NCBI RefSeq assembly: GCF_014652895.1
Contig: NZ_BMZR01000002.1
Span: 496,001 to 560,000 of the forward strand
Direction: 5' to 3'
Length of the DNA: 64,000 bases
Origin: Psychrobacter glaciei
GTDB taxonomy: Bacteria > Pseudomonadota > Gammaproteobacteria > Pseudomonadales > Moraxellaceae
Part shown: positions 45,491-54,872 of the stretch, piece by piece
Layout: every line of letters starts with the position of its first letter
Position numbering within the stretch: the stretch's first letter is position 1
Translations under genes and position numbers: made by a program
Notes under the pieces: generated by a model
The model's database searches: none
Told to the model about the DNA's origin: nothing
The model's input: the letters and a program-made list of their open reading frames with translations, nothing else

Positions 45491-46141
45491 ATGAAAAAAC
45501 TGCTGGTTTTATTGATCATAATTGCTGTGACCATCTATGCGGGCTCACCTTATTATAGTGCTTATCAGCTCAAAAACGCTTACGATGCCAAAGACGGTGC
45601 CGCTATCGCTGCCGCCATTGATTATGAGCAGCTGCGTCCAAGTATCGAAACTCAATTGACCGATCAATTTGCCAATACCATGACTCAATATCCATTGGTT
45701 GCTGAGCTGGGCGGTGCGCCGTTAACTGACGCAGCCAATGGCTTTATCACGCAGGCAGTCGCTGGTGCCATCACCCCGCAAAACATCGAAAAAGTCATCA
45801 ATACTCAAGGTCAAGCCAATAGCGCGACCAAAGAGCTGGCCGCTGCATGGGCTATCGCGAGCAATCAAGTCGACCTCAAAAACCTGATTCAAAACTTAAT
45901 CATTCAGCGCGGCGATGTCAATGCAGTGGTTCAAAACCAGATGCAGCAAATCATGAAAAAACAAGCAGCGGAACTCGAGCAGCAGGCGGCACAAGGATCA
46001 GACAGCGACAAGCCGACATTGAGCTATTGCGGTATTAATTGCTTCACTATTAGCGGTCAAGTAAAAGGCTACCCGCTCACGATAGAGATGCAGCGCGACG
46101 GTCTGATTCATTGGAAAATCGTTGATATCGTGTTGCCTTAA
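45491..46141 (+). CDS. DUF2939 family periplasmic or membrane-anchored protein
   Basis: The 216-residue protein starts with a signal-anchor (MKKLLVLLIIIAVTIYAGSPYYSAYQL). It has the DUF2939 lead sequence in which an aromatic-rich motif (SPYYSAYQLKNAYDAKDGAAIAAAIDYEQLRPSI) follows the membrane segment. The middle is alanine- and glutamine-rich. Two cysteines in YCGINCFTISGQ near residue 179 may form a disulfide. The C-terminus (YPLTIEMQRDGLIHWKIVDIVLP) resembles a small beta domain. Function unknown. AAGG precedes the ATG. Its 3' end lies 44 bp before the next gene. Confidence 0.85.
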   Translation: MKKLLVLLIIIAVTIYAGSPYYSAYQLKNAYDAKDGAAIAAAIDYEQLRPSIETQLTDQFANTMTQYPLVAELGGAPLTDAANGFITQAVAGAITPQNIEKVINTQGQANSATKELAAAWAIASNQVDLKNLIQNLIIQRGDVNAVVQNQMQQIMKKQAAELEQQAAQGSDSDKPTLSYCGINCFTISGQVKGYPLTIEMQRDGLIHWKIVDIVLP

Positions 46142-46184
46142 TACGCCTAATTTACTATTGCACTATCTTAGAAGTGAGATTGTC

Positions 46185-47234
46185 ATGCCAACTCAAATAA
46201 GACCTCAGGGCATTCGCGCTCAATCTGACGCTCGTCCTCCAATCACGTTGTTAGATGGTGGAATGGGACGTGAGCTTGAACGGCGCGGTGCGCCTTTTCG
46301 GCAGCCTGAATGGTCGGCGCTGGCATTGAGTTTGGCACCAAAGAGCGTTCGTGATATTCATTTAGATTATATAAAATCTGGTGCTACTGTCATCACGGTC
46401 AATAGCTACGCGGTGACCCCTTACCATTTAGGCGCTAAATTCTTTAGTGATGGCGAACAGCTGATAGAAACGGCCGCCAAGCTCGCTTTTGAAGCTGTAC
46501 AAGAAAGCAAAAAGCTTATTAGCATAACCTCTATTGCCAGTGCTGCCCCTATAATAGCCCCTGTAAAAATCGCTGGTTGTTTGCCGCCATTGTTTGGCTC
46601 TTATCGACCCGATTTATTCGACCCAAAGCAAGCACCAGTGATAGCCCGTCCATTATTAGCCGCGCAAATAGCTTATGTGGATATTTGGCTGGTGGAAACC
46701 CAAAGCAGCATTATAGAAGCGACAACATGGCAGCAGTTGATTACCGACTTTACAGAGAATGAAAACGAGGCGACGCCAAAACCTATTTGGATTGCCTTTA
46801 CGCTAGACGACAGTCAGCTAGACATCACTGATAACAGCAGCGAAGCAAACCCAGTAAATACACCCACGCTACGCTCTGGCGAAACAGTAGCAGAGGCCGT
46901 TCGCACCATGATGGCTTTGGATGTGGCGGCAATACTGTTCAACTGTAGTCAACCTGAGGTCATGGATTCAGCACTGCAGGTCGCCAAAGCCATTGTCAAC
47001 GAAGCAGGAGGCACGCAACAACTTGGTGTCTACGCCAATGCCTTTGCTTCCAAGCAAGTCCATAAGCAAGCCAACGCTCAATTGCGCCAAATACGCACAG
47101 ACACCACACCTGAGCATTACCTAAAATGGGCCACACTTTGGCAAGCATCTGGCGCGGATATCATCGGTGGCTGCTGCGGGATTGGCGTCGAGCACATTGC
47201 CTTACTTGCCCAGCATACAAAAGATACACCGTAA
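46185..47234 (+). CDS. Homocysteine S-methyltransferase family protein
   Basis: Enzymes of this family transfer a methyl group to homocysteine using, for example, S-methylmethionine. The 349-residue TIM-barrel product shows ITLLDGGMGRELERRGAPF near the N-terminus. Zinc-ligand cysteines are in ILFNCSQPEVM and in IIGGCCGIGVEHI at the C-terminus. The methyl donor cannot be fixed. The start at 46185 is chosen because the family N-terminus fits and the frame upstream overlaps the DUF2939 gene without support. It is probably co-transcribed with that gene. Confidence 0.88.
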   Translation: MPTQIRPQGIRAQSDARPPITLLDGGMGRELERRGAPFRQPEWSALALSLAPKSVRDIHLDYIKSGATVITVNSYAVTPYHLGAKFFSDGEQLIETAAKLAFEAVQESKKLISITSIASAAPIIAPVKIAGCLPPLFGSYRPDLFDPKQAPVIARPLLAAQIAYVDIWLVETQSSIIEATTWQQLITDFTENENEATPKPIWIAFTLDDSQLDITDNSSEANPVNTPTLRSGETVAEAVRTMMALDVAAILFNCSQPEVMDSALQVAKAIVNEAGGTQQLGVYANAFASKQVHKQANAQLRQIRTDTTPEHYLKWATLWQASGADIIGGCCGIGVEHIALLAQHTKDTP

Positions 47235-47316
47235 AAAAGTGACGCTGGTATTTATACTACGAGCTATCTTAAAGTTCTCACAATCGCCATACACAACGCC
47301 ACCCTAGCTGGATAAT

Positions 47317-48969
47317 CTATAGCACTGCTGTGGTTGCGCCCGCAGCACGTTCAATTAATTGCGCCACTGGCGCATCGGGGCTCAAGGTGCCAAAGGTCAG
47401 CCCGTGCTCACCTGCAATACGCGAGCGGCAAAATTCCGTCGCGATGTCTGTATGATCTCCCAGCAGAAAAATCGACGCCTGTAGCATCAATGCCAAGCGC
47501 TCAATCACATAGCGACTTCGGAACTCAAGCGTCTCAAGATCCTCGAAACGTGCCGCCAAGCATTTAAGTTCGGCATCATAATGCGCATTCTTGCCAGCAG
47601 CATTTTGCAATTCAGCGAATAAGGCTTCGCGCGTTTCTGGCTCTTTGCGCAAAGCGCGCAGTACGTCAAGGCACTGCACATTGCCACTGCCCTCCCAGAT
47701 AGAGTTCAATGGCGCTTGCCGATAAAGGCGTGGCAAAATGTTCTCTTCTACATAGCCGATACCGCCTAGACACTCCTGCGCTTCATTGATCAATACGGGT
47801 GCACGCTTGCATATCCAGTACTTACCAATGGCGGTCGCAATGCGTGCCAGCGCAGTCTCATGCAGATCTTTGCCGCTCATTTCAACCGCGCGAGCCACGC
47901 GCATGGTCAGAGCGATGGCGGCTTCTGACTCCAACGCCAAATCAGCCAATACATTGCGCATCAAAGGCTGATCGACCAGCAGTTTGCCAAAAGCCTCGCG
48001 CTGGCTGGTATGATGAATCGCTTGCACAACAGCTTGGCGCATCTGCGCTGAAGAGCCAATCATACAATCCAAACGGGTTAACGCTACCATCTCTAAAATT
48101 GTAACGATGCCGCGCCCTTCTATACCAACCAATTCACCGAACGCGCCATGAAACTCGACCTCAGATGAGGCATTGGACCAATCGCCCAGCTTATCTTTTA
48201 ATCGCTGTATCCGAACCGCGTTGCACGTACCATCGGGCAAAAATCGCGGTACTAAGAAACAACTAAGACCACCTTCGGTCTGTGCCAATACCAAATGCGC
48301 GTCACACATCGGCGCTGAAAAAAACCACTTGTGACCGATGATCTCATAGCTTCCATCCTTTTGACGAAGTGCTTTGGTGGTATTGCGCCGTAAGTCTGAG
48401 CCGCCTTGCTTTTCAGTCATGCCCATACCGATAGTACAGCCCGTCTTTTGTTCCATCGGCAGGCTACGTGGATCATATTGTGCTGATAACAGCTTGGGCA
48501 ACCATTTTTCTGCCAGAGCTGGTGCATGGCGTAGCGCAGGAATCGCTGCATAAGTCATCGACATCGGGCAACCAAAGCCAGCATCTGCCTGCGAGCCAAG
48601 ATACATCACCGCCGCCCGTGCCACATGGGCCCCTTCACGACTTTCATGGCGCCAAGCAAAGCTACTCATGCCGTATTCCATCCCAGCTGCCATCAGCTCA
48701 TGATAGGCAGGATGAAACTCGACCTCATCTATCCGATGACCATAGCGGTCAAAACTGCAAAGTTTAGGAGGATTTTCATTGGCAGCAAAACCACTATCAA
48801 TCAAATCGCCACCAGTACGAGCGCCAAATGCACTCAGATGATCCTGCGCCCATGATCCGCCCTCGCGAGCAACCGCTTCCATCAAGGCTATGTCTGTCTG
48901 CCATGCATTATAATTTTCTAGCGCAACCGGCTGATTGCACACCTCATGTGTATTGAATTGGTTCATCAT
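47317..48969 (-). CDS. AidB-like acyl-CoA dehydrogenase family flavoprotein
   Basis: The product has 551 residues, and the start is a choice among three close ATGs. The one at 48969 has AAGGA at good spacing; 48966 or 48978 are possible. The sequence follows E. coli AidB closely in order: NTHEVCNQPV, GFGCPMSMTYAAIPAL, GCTIGMGMTEKQGGSDLRRNTT and HKWFFSAPMCDAHLVLAQT, then GLSCFLVPRFLPDG. LGGIGYVEENILPRLYRQAPLNSIWEGSGN and VQCLDVLRAL are in the C-terminal half. AidB is an FAD protein of the adaptive alkylation response that binds DNA. It is encoded back to back with a PaaX-like regulator, a different context from ada-aidB. Confidence 0.88.
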   Translation of the reverse strand: MMNQFNTHEVCNQPVALENYNAWQTDIALMEAVAREGGSWAQDHLSAFGARTGGDLIDSGFAANENPPKLCSFDRYGHRIDEVEFHPAYHELMAAGMEYGMSSFAWRHESREGAHVARAAVMYLGSQADAGFGCPMSMTYAAIPALRHAPALAEKWLPKLLSAQYDPRSLPMEQKTGCTIGMGMTEKQGGSDLRRNTTKALRQKDGSYEIIGHKWFFSAPMCDAHLVLAQTEGGLSCFLVPRFLPDGTCNAVRIQRLKDKLGDWSNASSEVEFHGAFGELVGIEGRGIVTILEMVALTRLDCMIGSSAQMRQAVVQAIHHTSQREAFGKLLVDQPLMRNVLADLALESEAAIALTMRVARAVEMSGKDLHETALARIATAIGKYWICKRAPVLINEAQECLGGIGYVEENILPRLYRQAPLNSIWEGSGNVQCLDVLRALRKEPETREALFAELQNAAGKNAHYDAELKCLAARFEDLETLEFRSRYVIERLALMLQASIFLLGDHTDIATEFCRSRIAGEHGLTFGTLSPDAPVAQLIERAAGATTAVL

Positions 48970-49036
48970 CGACAACATCCTTATTTGGTAGATCGCTTTG
49001 GCTTGTACCTTCCATAGTACAATGTTAATATTACAT

Positions 49037-49858
49037 ATGAAATCAAATATTGTCAAAAATAGTAATACTTTTTGGCCAACGCCGCGTCTTCTCCTTTTGC
49101 GACTACTGACTGTAGCGGACGAGGAAACTTTGACGGCTGCTGAGGCCGTTCGTGCGGGTGCGCTATTTGATATGACCGAAAATAGCGTGCGCGTGACCAT
49201 GGCGCGGCTGGCGCAAGCTGGGCTGGTCGAAGCAGTCGATGCTGCTATTTATCGCTTGGGTGCTGAAGGGCAAAAACTGGGTGCTGATGTAGCGGCATGG
49301 TCGACGGCTGATCAGCGCGTGACAGAATGGGACAACTCATGGATCGCTGTTACCACGGGCGGCCTACCGCGTAGCGACCGCAAAGTGCTGCGCGCCTGTG
49401 CTCGCGCGCTTTCTTTGTTAGGCTTCCGCGAGCTGGATACTGGTCTCTATCTGCGCCCCAACAATCTATCGGGCGGCGTCGAAATCGTACGCGCGCGACT
49501 GTTAGATCTTGGCTTAGGAGAGGAGGCTGCCGTCTTTAAAGCCAGCGCCTTTGATTGTGTTCGACAGGACAAAGCATTGTCACTCTGGTCCGATATGCAG
49601 CTGGAAGCAAGCTATAAAGAAATCTCGCAACGGTTGCATGACTGGTCGGCTGCTAAAGATACACTACCGCGTGATACTGCCTTACGTGAAGTCTATATGC
49701 TCGGTGATGCTGGTATCCGCAGTGTGATTTTTGATCCATTGCTGCCTGCACCGCTGGTCAATGAGCGCGCACGGCAACAGTTTTTTGATACCGTCAGGCA
49801 TTTCAATAGTGAAGGTCGTCGCCTTTGGTATGCGTTTTTTAAGGAAGGTAACTTATGA
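49037..49858 (+). CDS. PaaX-family-like transcriptional regulator
   Basis: The 273-residue protein from MKSNIVKNSNTFW resembles PaaX, the repressor of phenylacetate catabolism. An N-terminal winged-helix part carries LLRLLTVADEETLTAAEAVRAGALFDMTENSVRVTMARLAQAGLV. A C-terminal domain with RVTEWDNSWIAVTTGG follows, and the end has RHFNSEGRRLWYAFF. The gene is divergent from the aidB-like gene with only 67 bp between the chosen starts, so it very likely controls that gene. The effector is unknown, but acyl-CoA compounds are ligands of PaaX. Confidence 0.8.
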   Translation: MKSNIVKNSNTFWPTPRLLLLRLLTVADEETLTAAEAVRAGALFDMTENSVRVTMARLAQAGLVEAVDAAIYRLGAEGQKLGADVAAWSTADQRVTEWDNSWIAVTTGGLPRSDRKVLRACARALSLLGFRELDTGLYLRPNNLSGGVEIVRARLLDLGLGEEAAVFKASAFDCVRQDKALSLWSDMQLEASYKEISQRLHDWSAAKDTLPRDTALREVYMLGDAGIRSVIFDPLLPAPLVNERARQQFFDTVRHFNSEGRRLWYAFFKEGNL

Positions 49859-50068
49859 AAAAGGTCATTTGAAAAGCATTATAGTCAGTGAAAAGTAATA
49901 TCGAACCATCACGCACTGCTGATATCACTTTTTCTTGCTTGCTGTGTCTACGCAGACATACACAGACAGAGGCTACAAAAAATTGATATCAGCAATATCG
50001 TCGCTTTTTTAGGATATTTTTACTATATTTTATAGTGGACAGACGATAAGTTATTTAATGCCCAAAGG

Positions 50069-51133
50069 TTATTTAATGCCCAAAAACTCTAGAAATTCAG
50101 GACTCTCAAAGCTCGCTTGGTAAAGTACGCCGTCCTCACGGTAAATAGCAGGCGTGGCTATGACTGCCAGTCCCGCCGCTTTTTCGCGATTGGGCGTCAC
50201 ATAATCAACATTACAGCTGGCAGCGGCTGGCGTCATTTTTCCACTCAGCATGGCTTTATTAAGGGCTTTGCGGCGGCTGTTCTCATCAGCTTGACACCAG
50301 ATACCACGCATTTGCGCAGGTGACTGCTCGTATATCGGATAAGCGATGGTTTTTACTGTGACGCCTTTAGTATTGAGCATAGGAAATTGTTGATGTAGCT
50401 TACGGCAATAAGGGCAATTGACATCGGTAGCCACATAGATAATGGCTTTTTCTGCGCTGATGGCTGGGTAAGTAATCAATTGCGACTCATCTAAAGCGGC
50501 AAATACTGATTGATTTTTGCGTTTTTCAAACGTTTCATCAAGCCCGATAAACTGACCGTTTTCGATGACGGATATCTCACTGTCAGTGATGTATTGCGCA
50601 TCGTCCGATAGCAAGAAAGGCACTCCTTCTAGCGTTGCTCCCCAGATAACGCCCGGCACTGCCGTATAAAAGAAAGGCGTTTTAGCGCTCATATTCTTCA
50701 GTGCACTCATATTGGCAAGTAACGATGATTTGACAGCAGCACTAACTGGCTTGCCTATTTGGTCACGATTACTGCGTACTGGCGTTTTGGTTACTACGCG
50801 CTTGCTGGGGTTTTTCTGTAGCTCGCCTTGGATGACATAGCGGCCATCCTCAGTGATATGCAATGGCAGCTGTCCTGCTAGGTTGATTTGATACATATTG
50901 GGCAACTTAGAAGGCTCAATTGAAGTTATCTGCGTCTTAATCCCTGCTTGCGTTAGCAACTGGCGCAAGCGCTTGTCCACCGACTGGCTTACCGTGCCAG
51001 CGGCTGGCGTGGTTTGCGCGCTTGAGCTGATTTTATTATTGGTAGCATCAGTGGCGCTCGGCTGGGCACAAGCTGTCGTCGCCAATAGTATCGCGCTCAT
51101 CAAACCAGCAGACTTTAATAAAAATTGTTTCAC
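50069..51133 (-). CDS. DsbC-like thiol:disulfide interchange protein
   Basis: DsbC isomerises wrong disulfides in the periplasm. The 354-residue product has a signal peptide ending CAQPSA; the ACA cleavage site favours secretion rather than lipidation. A Ser/Thr/Asn linker precedes the DsbC N-terminal dimerisation-like part (RLRQLLTQAGIKTQITSIEPSKLPNMYQINLAGQLPLHIT). The thioredoxin part holds ATDVNCPYCRKLHQQF with the CPYC active site and TPAIYREDGVL with the cis-proline. It is longer than E. coli DsbC (about 236), with an extra insert around residues 130-200. DsbB is encoded at 35632. Confidence 0.88.
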   Translation of the reverse strand: MKQFLLKSAGLMSAILLATTACAQPSATDATNNKISSSAQTTPAAGTVSQSVDKRLRQLLTQAGIKTQITSIEPSKLPNMYQINLAGQLPLHITEDGRYVIQGELQKNPSKRVVTKTPVRSNRDQIGKPVSAAVKSSLLANMSALKNMSAKTPFFYTAVPGVIWGATLEGVPFLLSDDAQYITDSEISVIENGQFIGLDETFEKRKNQSVFAALDESQLITYPAISAEKAIIYVATDVNCPYCRKLHQQFPMLNTKGVTVKTIAYPIYEQSPAQMRGIWCQADENSRRKALNKAMLSGKMTPAAASCNVDYVTPNREKAAGLAVIATPAIYREDGVLYQASFESPEFLEFLGIK

Positions 51134-51551
51134 GGAGACAGTCCCATTTGTTATAAAAGAGATGTTTTAACAGACGTGTTCGGCAAGTTTCTCTAACAAG
51201 CATCCACTTCATTATGTAAAAACATAGATTAAAAAGATAACGGGACTTTAGCATATGCGCTAACTTTGACAGCGATTAAAAGGCCAAATTTGCAAAATTG
51301 CTACTGAGCTTTAAGAGACAGGCAATACAAATATAGATAGGTCAATATAGATAGGTCAATATAAAAAGGATAAAGCGAGGCTGGGATAATTTTTTGCAGC
51401 CTCATACGATAATATCGTGTATCTACTTTATTCAGTATCGACTATAGCTGAAAGAAATAACAGACAGCAAAAAAGCAGCGCACTTTAATAGTGGCTGCTC
51501 ATGTTAAATCTTATTTTCACAAATTATTTTAGGGTTCAATAAGGCGAAAAT
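51134..51551. other. Intergenic region between DsbC-like gene and rsuA
   Basis: About 418 bp with a rsuA terminator (51468-51501) and a direct repeat. The repeat, ATATAGATAGGTCAAT-like, has two tandem units near 51331-51360. No gene is seen. Confidence 0.5.
51468..51501 (-). terminator. Terminator after rsuA (minus strand)
   Basis: GCAGC-type arms (AGCAGCC...GCTGCT on the minus strand) enclose a stem with a small mismatch (CACT/AGTG). On the minus strand it is followed by a U-rich run. It lies about 50 bp beyond the rsuA stop. Confidence 0.75.
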
Positions 51552-52256
51552 TTAGAATTTGGCGACTTCTTCTTCGGTTAAGAAGCGGCTATCCCCTTTA
51601 TCGAGACCGTCTAAACTGATATGGCCGATACTGGCACGATGCAGCTCCGTCACTCTATTGCCAAAGTAGCCCATCATCCGTTTGACTTGATGATATTTGC
51701 CTTGCTCTAGGGTCAGACGGGCATGCGTCTCATCCATGAACTCAAGGACGGCAGGTTTGGTCTCTTCGTGATCGCCTTCTAGTAGAATTCCTTCGGCGAC
51801 TTCTTTGACCGCATTTTCCTGCGCTGCGCTATCCATCGCATCAGCTAAGGTCAGCTCATAGACTTTGGCATGCTCATGCTTGGGGCTAGTGACACGGTGC
51901 AACCAGCCGCCATCATCACTGATGAGCAAAGCACCCGTGGTATCGACATCCAAACGCCCCGCGATACGTAAGCTACCCAATTCTGGTACCGAAATCAGCT
52001 CGGTGACGATGGGGTATTCTTTCGCTTTTAAGGTACATTCAAAGCCTTCAGGCTTGTGCAATAGGATATAGCGATTGCCCGCTGCGACCGACAGAGGCTC
52101 GCCTGCCCACATGACATCATCATTGACGATATCGACATGGACGCCAGGATCTTTGATTACTTGATCGTTGACCGTGATTTCACCCGCGTGCATAATCTTT
52201 TTGGATTCTTTGCGCGACAGCTCAGTGGCTTTACTAATAAATTTATCTAAACGCAT
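51552..52256 (-). CDS. rsuA: 16S rRNA pseudouridine(516) synthase RsuA
   Basis: RsuA converts U516 of 16S rRNA to pseudouridine. The product, 234 residues from MRLDKFISKATELSRKES (the usual family start), has an N-terminal S4-like RNA-binding domain. The catalytic domain contains the aspartate motif AGRLDVDTTGALLISDDG. RVTSPKHEHAKVYEL, GKYHQVKRMMGYFGNRVTELHR and the ending LTEEEVAKF follow. The sequence parallels E. coli RsuA through most of its length. An ATG five codons upstream (52271) is also possible but has no ribosome binding site. It is monocistronic with its own terminator. Confidence 0.95.
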   Translation of the reverse strand: MRLDKFISKATELSRKESKKIMHAGEITVNDQVIKDPGVHVDIVNDDVMWAGEPLSVAAGNRYILLHKPEGFECTLKAKEYPIVTELISVPELGSLRIAGRLDVDTTGALLISDDGGWLHRVTSPKHEHAKVYELTLADAMDSAAQENAVKEVAEGILLEGDHEETKPAVLEFMDETHARLTLEQGKYHQVKRMMGYFGNRVTELHRASIGHISLDGLDKGDSRFLTEEEVAKF

Positions 52257-52501
52257 ACGATTGACTACCATCAGTGTTATGTTACCACTTCCAACCCTGC
52301 CGCTAACGGGATGAATTTAACGAAATCGCTAATTCTATCCGCCACGCCGAGGCTACTAGATTAGCACTTAGGCGCGACTCGCTCGTTATCTGTAAGCGTG
52401 AGAAATGGTACTATAATGAAAAATTAAATGAACACTGCACCCAATATGGCGACAGTGAAAGTTAGACAAGTTTACCATATCCTACCTAGACCTGATGAAA
52501 T

Positions 52502-53098
52502 ATGAGCTATCAAACGCTAAAACGTGCCGTCACTGCGCGCCTAGAAATCAAGAAATCTGATTTTATCGCTTATGCGTATCCAGTGCACTCACGCGAGCAA
52601 GCAATGTTTCACGTGGAACAGCTGCGCGTACAATATGCGGATGCCCGTCACTACTGCTGGGCCTATATCATTGGCGACCCTGATAACACCACCAGTGCAG
52701 GCTTCGACGATGACGGCGAGCCAAGTGGCACCGCAGGACGTCCGATATTAAACGTCCTACAACACAAATCTATTGGCAACGTCATCATCATTGTGGTGCG
52801 TTATTTTGGCGGGATCAAGTTAGGTGCTGGCGGTCTGACCCGTGCCTATGCAGGTTCTGCGCAAGCGGCGGTCGACCAGATGACCTTAAGCCCTTATGTA
52901 GCCATGGCGCAAGTACAGATACTCGCAGAGTTTGCGACCGAAGCGCAATGCCGCTATGTGGTCGAGAGTCTAAACGGCAGCATCGATGATGTCACTTATA
53001 GTAAGCAAGTCACCCTGACCGTGACGCTCGCTGAGGCAGATATTGAGACGTTAAAAGAACGTCTTGCGATGGATGGACGGGTATTGGATGACCCTTAA
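52502..53098 (+). CDS. YigZ/IMPACT family protein
   Basis: A 198-residue member of the UPF0029 (IMPACT) family. It shows DARHYCWAYIIGDPDNTTSAGFDDDGEPSGTAGRPIL, IIVVRYFGGIKLGAGGLTRAYAGSAQAAVDQ and a C-terminal ferredoxin-like domain. The N-terminal domain is linked in E. coli to translation or protein fate, but the biochemical role is not settled. A parS-like sequence lies inside codons 35-40 (MFHVEQ), at 52605-52620. Confidence 0.9.
   Translation: MSYQTLKRAVTARLEIKKSDFIAYAYPVHSREQAMFHVEQLRVQYADARHYCWAYIIGDPDNTTSAGFDDDGEPSGTAGRPILNVLQHKSIGNVIIIVVRYFGGIKLGAGGLTRAYAGSAQAAVDQMTLSPYVAMAQVQILAEFATEAQCRYVVESLNGSIDDVTYSKQVTLTVTLAEADIETLKERLAMDGRVLDDP
52605..52620. promoter_or_regulatory. parS-like site, 15 of 16 matches
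   Basis: TGTTTCACGTGGAACA has one mismatch to the exact palindrome at 31185. Its right half matches the TGGAACA form of the Pseudomonas-type parS. It lies within the IMPACT-family gene. Confidence 0.6.
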
Positions 53099-53209
53099 AC
53101 TATTGATGATTTTGAGTAACCAGACGTTCACTGAAAACCATTGGTTTTCACCATTGCTAGCGTTATGATAAGCCATTGCTTTTCAATGATAATTAAATAA
53201 GACCACCCT

Positions 53210-54283
53210 ATGTCAACTTCAAAGTCCACCAAACCTTTCTCACCCGCCCCTTTTAACCCCCCATTTTGGCTCACCAATCCACATCTACAAAGCATTTTGC
53301 CCAAGTTTTTTGCCCCAAAAGCACCTACCTACAGAAGAGTGGTCGAAAAAGACTCTTTGGATGAAAGCGATATTGCTTATGACTTTTATGATGCCCATGA
53401 GCCAACCCTAGACACAGGTAATGATGCTGCGCTGGAAGAGACACCGCTAATTGTCCTATTTCATGGGATGGAAGGCAGTAGCGACAGCCATTATGCACGC
53501 GTATTGGCTTATGAGATGCATGCTCAGGGATGGCACTTCGTCGTCGCTCACTTTCGCAGTTGTGGCGGTATTCCTGCTAGCGGACGCGTGTTTTATAATG
53601 CGGGTGACACGGGTGAGGTGCATCACGCGCTAGAGAATTTACGCAAACAGTATGCACATATTTATGCGGTTGGGGTCTCGCTTGGCGGCAATGCGTTGGC
53701 AAAATATATGGGTGAGTATGGTGATAAAGCATTATGCGATGGCGCAGTGGTTATCTCTGCTCCCGTCGATATGTCATCGGCTGCGCTGAGTATGCACAGC
53801 TTTTTGAGCCATCGTATCTATACACCGTATTTGCTTAATCCTATTATCAAAAAAGCATTGGCAAATGATATAACCAAAGAGGAGATTGCCTCTATTAAGG
53901 CGGTCAATCGTATCAGCGATTTTGATGATATCTTCACCGCGCCGCGTCATGGCTACCGTTCCAACAATCACTATTATCAATCTTCCTCTGCCCTCCCGTA
54001 TTTGATCAATGTAACCAAGCCTTTACTATTAATCAGCGCCAAAGACGACCCTTTTATCGGCTTTACCGCCACGCCAAATGATGTCTCTGACAGCGTCACC
54101 ATCCTCGACACTAAGCACGGTGGTCATATCGGCTATCTGCGTTATCGTTCAGACAAAAAACAGTCACAGAGTGAGCAGGCAAAGGGTAAAAAAGCCAAAG
54201 CCTCAAAATTCGATATCAATTGGATACCCGAAACCGTCAGTGCTTATTTCAATTCTATTGGCGTACCTTCCAATAATAAATAA
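53210..54283 (+). CDS. YheT-family alpha/beta hydrolase
   Basis: A 357-residue alpha/beta-hydrolase of the YheT/EstC type. The N-terminus contains PPFWLTNPHLQSILP, the sequence characteristic of this family. LIVLFHGMEGSSDSHYARVLAYEM follows, and the nucleophile elbow is AVGVSLGGNALAKYMGEYG. The catalytic Asp is near LLISAKDDPFIG and the His near KHGGHIGYL. It has no signal peptide. The substrate is unknown; E. coli YheT is only provisionally an esterase. It precedes a thioesterase-like gene by 46 bp, so they may form an operon. Confidence 0.9.
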   Translation: MSTSKSTKPFSPAPFNPPFWLTNPHLQSILPKFFAPKAPTYRRVVEKDSLDESDIAYDFYDAHEPTLDTGNDAALEETPLIVLFHGMEGSSDSHYARVLAYEMHAQGWHFVVAHFRSCGGIPASGRVFYNAGDTGEVHHALENLRKQYAHIYAVGVSLGGNALAKYMGEYGDKALCDGAVVISAPVDMSSAALSMHSFLSHRIYTPYLLNPIIKKALANDITKEEIASIKAVNRISDFDDIFTAPRHGYRSNNHYYQSSSALPYLINVTKPLLLISAKDDPFIGFTATPNDVSDSVTILDTKHGGHIGYLRYRSDKKQSQSEQAKGKKAKASKFDINWIPETVSAYFNSIGVPSNNK

Positions 54284-54329
54284 TAATCTGACACGCTAAA
54301 TCCTACCTTTTAACTTTTGAGACTGCTCT

Positions 54330-54872
54330 ATGTATCCTTTTCTTCGCTATGCCAGTACCATCGCCTATGCCGCGCTGCAAGTAAAGAGGGGCGATACCTT
54401 AACGTTTAAAGATACCAGCGAGATTAAGTTGCGCTGCCGGTTGTCAGATATTGATAACTTCTTAGAGATGAATAATGGGCGCGTGCTAACCCTCTATGAC
54501 ATGGGGCGTACGGACTTTGCAGTACGTACCGGACTGGGCAAACAGCTGTTAAAAAATCGCTGGGGCTTGGTGGTCGCAGGCAGTACCATTCAGTATCGCA
54601 AGCGTATTCGCGCCTTTGATAAAGTAACGATGAAAACGCACATTGCAGGCTTCGATGAACGCTGGATGTATATTGAGCAGTCGATGTGGGTCAAAGGCAA
54701 ACCCTGCTCGTCTGCCCTATTACGTACGGGCGTGACCGAAGGCGGTAAAGTCATCGAAACGGCACGTGTGCTTGCGGCCTTAAATCAGTCTGATTGGAAG
54801 CTACCGCCAACTGGCTATGTCGCTGAATGGATTGAAAGTGACAGTGATCGTCCATGGCCACCAGTAGGTTAA
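54330..54872 (+). CDS. Acyl-CoA thioesterase-like hotdog-fold protein
   Basis: A 180-residue protein resembling hotdog-fold thioesterase/THEM6-like proteins: LRCRLSDIDNFLEMNNGRVLTLYDMGRTDFAVRTGL, where DIDNFLEMNNGRVL stands for the usual D-N-H-M-N-N region. AGSTIQYRKRIRAFDKVTMKTHIAGFDERWMYIEQSMW is the long-helix and sheet segment. The catalytic Asp equivalent may be in DIDNF. There is an N-terminal hydrophobic stretch (FLRYASTIAYAAL). Substrate and exact reaction are uncertain. Confidence 0.8.
   Translation: MYPFLRYASTIAYAALQVKRGDTLTFKDTSEIKLRCRLSDIDNFLEMNNGRVLTLYDMGRTDFAVRTGLGKQLLKNRWGLVVAGSTIQYRKRIRAFDKVTMKTHIAGFDERWMYIEQSMWVKGKPCSSALLRTGVTEGGKVIETARVLAALNQSDWKLPPTGYVAEWIESDSDRPWPPVG

Noticed and set aside
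51331..51365. Tandem direct repeat (TATAGATAGGTCAA, two units) as a CRISPR or iteron array.
   Set aside because: Only two units without spacers; probably a local duplication.
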